This document shows positions 61,224-64,000 of a stretch of DNA of 64,000 bases, piece after piece; the stretch's first letter is position 1, and every line of letters starts with the position of its first letter. The position numbers were made by a program, and so were the translations under genes. The notes under the pieces are model-generated. The model saw only the letters and a program-made list of their open reading frames with translations. It had not been told where the DNA came from and made no database searches. Source of the stretch: Chitinophagaceae bacterium UBA1930 (GTDB taxonomy: Bacteria; Bacteroidota; Bacteroidia; Chitinophagales; Chitinophagaceae); NCBI GenBank assembly GCA_002337145.1, contig DDFK01000002.1:1150490-1214489 (forward strand). The letters run 5' to 3'.

Positions 61224-62510
61224 ATGAATCGTAAGGAATTTTTAAAGAAAGCAGCTATTGGTGGCGTTGTGCTTCCATCTTTCTTAAATGGAATTTCGTT
61301 AAAGGCACTGGCTGGTACTCCTTTAATGAACGCCCTGAACGGTTACATGAACGACGACCGCGTACTGGTAATTATCCAACTTGCAGGTGGCAACGATGGG
61401 CTGAACACCGTCATCCCTTTTGATCAATACAGCACCTACACAGCAGCTAGGCCCAATATTGCCTTGCCTGAAGACAAAGTGCTTCGCCTGAATGGGTTCG
61501 ATGGCACGGCCTTGCATCCTGCACTAAAAGAAATGCAGGCACTTTTCAACGATGGTAAATTAGGAATTGTACAGGGTGTCAGTTACCCCAAACCCAACTT
61601 CTCGCATTTCCGTGCAACAGATATATGGATGACATCGAGCGACAGCGACAAAATTGTAAGCACGGGCTGGGCAGGCAGGTATCTCAACAACCTGTACCCC
61701 GAATTTCCCAACAACTATCCCAACAAATCAATGCCCGATCCTTTGGCCATACAGGTGGGCTCGGTTGTGTCCACCACCTTCCAGGGGCCGGCATTTACAA
61801 TGGGTCTTGCCATCAGCAACCCCAACAGCTTTTACAACCTGATTGAAGGAAAGGTAAATGTGGACAGCCCCACACGTTGGGGCGAGCAATTGGATTATAT
61901 TGAAGAAGTGGGCATAAAAACCGACCAATATGCAAGCGTTATCAAACAAGCAGCTTTAAAGGTTACCAAACAAAGCGATAAATACCCTGCACAGGGAAAA
62001 AACAGCCTGGCGGATCAATTAAAGATTGTTGCAAGGCTAATTGCCGGAGGCCTTCGTACAAAAGTGTACATGGTAAATATTGGCAGCTTTGACACACATG
62101 CCAAACAGGTGGAAGATGCAGACCGCACAACAGGCAACCATGCAAAGCTTTGGCAAAAAGTGTCCGAAGGTATCAATGCATTTATGGACGATATCAAATA
62201 CCTGAATGTAGCCGATAGGGTAATGGGCATGACCTTTTCCGAATTTGGCAGAAGGATAAAAAGCAATGCAAGCGGTGGTACCGATCATGGTGTGGCGGCA
62301 CCACTGTTCTACTTTGGACACAATGTAAAAGGTGGCATCGTTGGCAACAACCCAACCATACCTGCTATTGCTACGGTAAATGACAATGTGCCCATGCAGC
62401 ACGACTTCCGCTCGGTGTACACATCCGTATTGCAGAACTGGTTTTACCTGCAACCTGCCGATGTGCAGAATGTATTGATGGGCCAGTATCCTGTGCTGCA
62501 AATGGTATAG
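61224..62510 (+). CDS. DUF1501-domain protein
   Basis: A 428-residue protein in the alkaline-phosphatase/sulfatase-like superfamily, with QLAGGNDGLNTVIPFDQY, GWAGRYLNN, NIGSFDTHAKQ and FSEFGRRIKSNASGGTDHG carrying the likely metal ligands. The N-terminus (NRKEFLKKAAIGGVVLPSF) is like a signal with a basic N-region, and single-Arg Tat-like leaders are frequent in the family. It is the partner of the DUF1800 gene upstream. The substrate is unknown; some members are predicted to act on sulphated or phosphorylated compounds. Confidence 0.93.
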   Translation: MNRKEFLKKAAIGGVVLPSFLNGISLKALAGTPLMNALNGYMNDDRVLVIIQLAGGNDGLNTVIPFDQYSTYTAARPNIALPEDKVLRLNGFDGTALHPALKEMQALFNDGKLGIVQGVSYPKPNFSHFRATDIWMTSSDSDKIVSTGWAGRYLNNLYPEFPNNYPNKSMPDPLAIQVGSVVSTTFQGPAFTMGLAISNPNSFYNLIEGKVNVDSPTRWGEQLDYIEEVGIKTDQYASVIKQAALKVTKQSDKYPAQGKNSLADQLKIVARLIAGGLRTKVYMVNIGSFDTHAKQVEDADRTTGNHAKLWQKVSEGINAFMDDIKYLNVADRVMGMTFSEFGRRIKSNASGGTDHGVAAPLFYFGHNVKGGIVGNNPTIPAIATVNDNVPMQHDFRSVYTSVLQNWFYLQPADVQNVLMGQYPVLQMV

Positions 62511-62556
62511 TAATAATATTTATTTGCCAGTGGTAATACATACTTAAACGTTCTTG

Positions 62557-62576
62557 GTCCCGATAGCTATCGGGAC
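62557..62576. repeat. Perfect 20-base palindrome
   Basis: GTCCCGATAGCTATCGGGAC reads the same on both strands and lies between convergent genes. A degenerate relative, CCGATAACTATCGG, lies at 5579. There is no T-tract, so it is not a standard terminator; a hairpin or protein-binding site is possible. The rest of the gap (to 62715) holds no gene. Confidence 0.65.
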
Positions 62577-62715
62577 ACCCATCAACGGTTGGTACAAAGC
62601 CATGCTTTACCGAAGCGTAAAAACCCACGGCTTCATCATCGTTTGTAAAGTGAAATGCCCGTTTGCCCCTCCCAGAAGGGGGATACATTTCCGTTTGCTA
62701 TTAAGTCCAGCTAAT

Positions 62716-64000
62716 TTACGCAACAACCGTTTCCTTAAACTGTATGCCATGTTCTTCAAGTTCCTTCAATACGGGCTTGTAAATGGCTTCAACAATGGGT
62801 ATATGCAAACCGGTAATGGTAAGCTTTCCTTCCAAAATAAGCTTTGCAGCAATGCCCAATGGCAGGCCAACGGTTTTGGCCATGGCTGTTCTTAAACTGT
62901 CTTCACCTTTCACTACAAGCGAGCTTGCAATGCTGTGTTTCTTATCGGCAATCATGTATTCCAATTCATGAAGCATCACAATCAAATCCTTGTCCTCCTG
63001 TTGTAAAACAAGTTTTCTTTCAAGAATAAACTGCAACACATCGGCAGCACTTTGCAAGCCCTTATCAATTAAGGTAGCATCATCAAAAACACCTAAGAAT
63101 GTAAATTGGTTCAATAGTATGCCATCTCCAGTCACCAGCTTATCAAATGCCGTGTTCAAATTGAACCGCTCAAAATGCAGCTTAAAAAAATCACTTACAC
63201 AAAGCCCGTCTGTTTCATAAAAAACGGTTTCATCGGTCAGCTGCAAATCCACTATATGCTTCCATCCCAAACAGAATTCAGGATGCCTTAACGTAGTGCG
63301 TACAAATGTTGCAGCCGTTTCCAATGCATACAATGGTACATAGCTCAACGAATCCCTATTGGGGTAATAGGCATAAGTGCCATCCCCATAAACCGACACA
63401 GTATTGTTGGCATCAAATAAATGCCCATACTGTGTGTTTACTACTTCATTGTTTACCTTATAAGTTGCCCCAGCCTTGCCTGCCAACACAATGTTTCTTG
63501 GGTTCCAGCTAATCTTGTAATGCCAAGGGTTATCATCACTTTCTGGTGCAACCAACCCGCCGCAATGCGATTTAAAAGAAATAACGGTTCCATTTGCCGC
63601 TTGTATGGCATGTATCAGTTGCATGGCACTCATGTGGTCAATGCCTGGGTCAAGCCCCATTTCGCATAAAAAGAGCAATTGCTTGTCTGCTATTTCCTGC
63701 GATAACTGTTTTATTTTTTCATCAACATAAGAAGCTGTCAGCAAGTGTTTTTCAAATGCAATGCAATCCAATGCAATCAGGTAATGCAAATGTGGCGGCA
63801 TCATCGAAATAACAACCCTTGCATCCTGTACAAGTTTTTTCCGTTCGGCTTCATTGGTAATATCTGCCTGCACTGCCGTAACCCAATCACTCTTGCCAAC
63901 CTTGTTCTCAACAGCCTGCAGGTTGCTGTCTGCAACCACAACATGCCACTCATGCGTGGCTGCAACTGTCTTTAAGTAATCTATTAAAACCGTGGCCGAT
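62716..64000 (-). CDS. Saccharopine dehydrogenase family protein (5' partial)
   Basis: The frame stays open to the right edge: the residues before the first GTG-like codon read SATVLIDYLKTVAATHEWHV, so the true start lies just outside, probably fewer than ten residues away. The Rossmann domain continues with VVADSNLQAV and VVISMMPPHLHY. The substrate domain includes FLCEMGLDPGIDHMSAMQLI and SHCGGLVAPESDDNPWHY, as in the C-terminal saccharopine dehydrogenase/homospermidine synthase fold. It probably makes or splits saccharopine-like amino-acid conjugates in lysine metabolism, but related proteins have other substrates. Confidence 0.9.
   Translation of the reverse strand, partial: SATVLIDYLKTVAATHEWHVVVADSNLQAVENKVGKSDWVTAVQADITNEAERKKLVQDARVVISMMPPHLHYLIALDCIAFEKHLLTASYVDEKIKQLSQEIADKQLLFLCEMGLDPGIDHMSAMQLIHAIQAANGTVISFKSHCGGLVAPESDDNPWHYKISWNPRNIVLAGKAGATYKVNNEVVNTQYGHLFDANNTVSVYGDGTYAYYPNRDSLSYVPLYALETAATFVRTTLRHPEFCLGWKHIVDLQLTDETVFYETDGLCVSDFFKLHFERFNLNTAFDKLVTGDGILLNQFTFLGVFDDATLIDKGLQSAADVLQFILERKLVLQQEDKDLIVMLHELEYMIADKKHSIASSLVVKGEDSLRTAMAKTVGLPLGIAAKLILEGKLTITGLHIPIVEAIYKPVLKELEEHGIQFKETVVA

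Overview
The window reads as a chromosomal segment of a Bacteroidota bacterium, most likely a Chitinophagaceae-type member. The main signs are family content: a type IX secretion type B sorting (CHU_C) domain on a CUB/PKD/P-domain surface protein, a DUF1800-DUF1501 pair, a Porin_10-type putative porin, a 1134-residue DUF2723/GT117 membrane protein, a HYC_CC_PP protein, PorT-like beta-barrels, and an AMP nucleosidase of the short type. Many starts lack a clear Shine-Dalgarno sequence, and several upstream regions carry the Bacteroidota -7 box TAnnTTTG. No rRNA, tRNA, CRISPR array, phage or transposase gene was seen.

Layout. 1-315: end of a GT9 glycosyltransferase. 335-1472: small membrane protein and SurE. 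1690-4322: a lipoprotein, membrane protein, histidine kinase and LuxR-type regulator. 4392-11361: QueA, a giant TraB/GumN protein and a double-ATPase peptide-type ABC protein. 11544-13949: CcmC/CcmD-like pair and glutamate dehydrogenase. 14046-16192: a secreted VWA-like protein and an AT-rich orphan. 16530-22459: a complete RND efflux operon (TolC, adaptor, pump) read leftwards behind a candidate TetR-like operator. 22637-24346: HSDR_N_2 nuclease-fold protein, a four-helix-bundle cassette and AMP nucleosidase. 24657-31521: the GT117 protein, then a VWA/AAA+ gene pair split by a GxxExxY cassette. 31561-38337: MurB, Nudix, PyrE, an HMA protein, BlaR1-like/BlaI-like pair, GuaD and PNP. 38452-43584: porin and a group of small periplasmic metal/thiol proteins. 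43621-47395: an amidohydrolase with an inserted membrane segment, a nitroreductase and a secreted protein. 47515-54244: ThrS, InfC and Lon with small envelope proteins. 54448-64000: the T9SS-sorted protein, PyrR, PyrB, CoaD, DUF1800, DUF1501 and a saccharopine-dehydrogenase-family gene running off the right edge.

The most unusual feature is a set of inverted-repeat-bounded insertions at 23-30 kb. A four-helix-bundle gene is enclosed by 18-bp inverted repeats (17/18 matching). A GxxExxY gene is enclosed by about 30-bp inverted repeats (26/29 core matches) and sits between the two genes of a VWA/ATPase operon. A third, gene-less long hairpin lies just upstream. The repeat sequences differ between the three, but all are built from simple quasi-repetitive text, and similar text recurs at other gene borders and inside the linker of the ABC ATPase. 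There is also a separate ~108-bp intergenic repeat (copies at 16353 and 24437), and a tandem TACG-N8-CGTA operator in front of the blaI-like gene.

Many convergent or operon-end gaps hold clear rho-independent hairpins; those with good stems are listed. All functional calls come from reading motifs in the sequence; no database search or computation was run.
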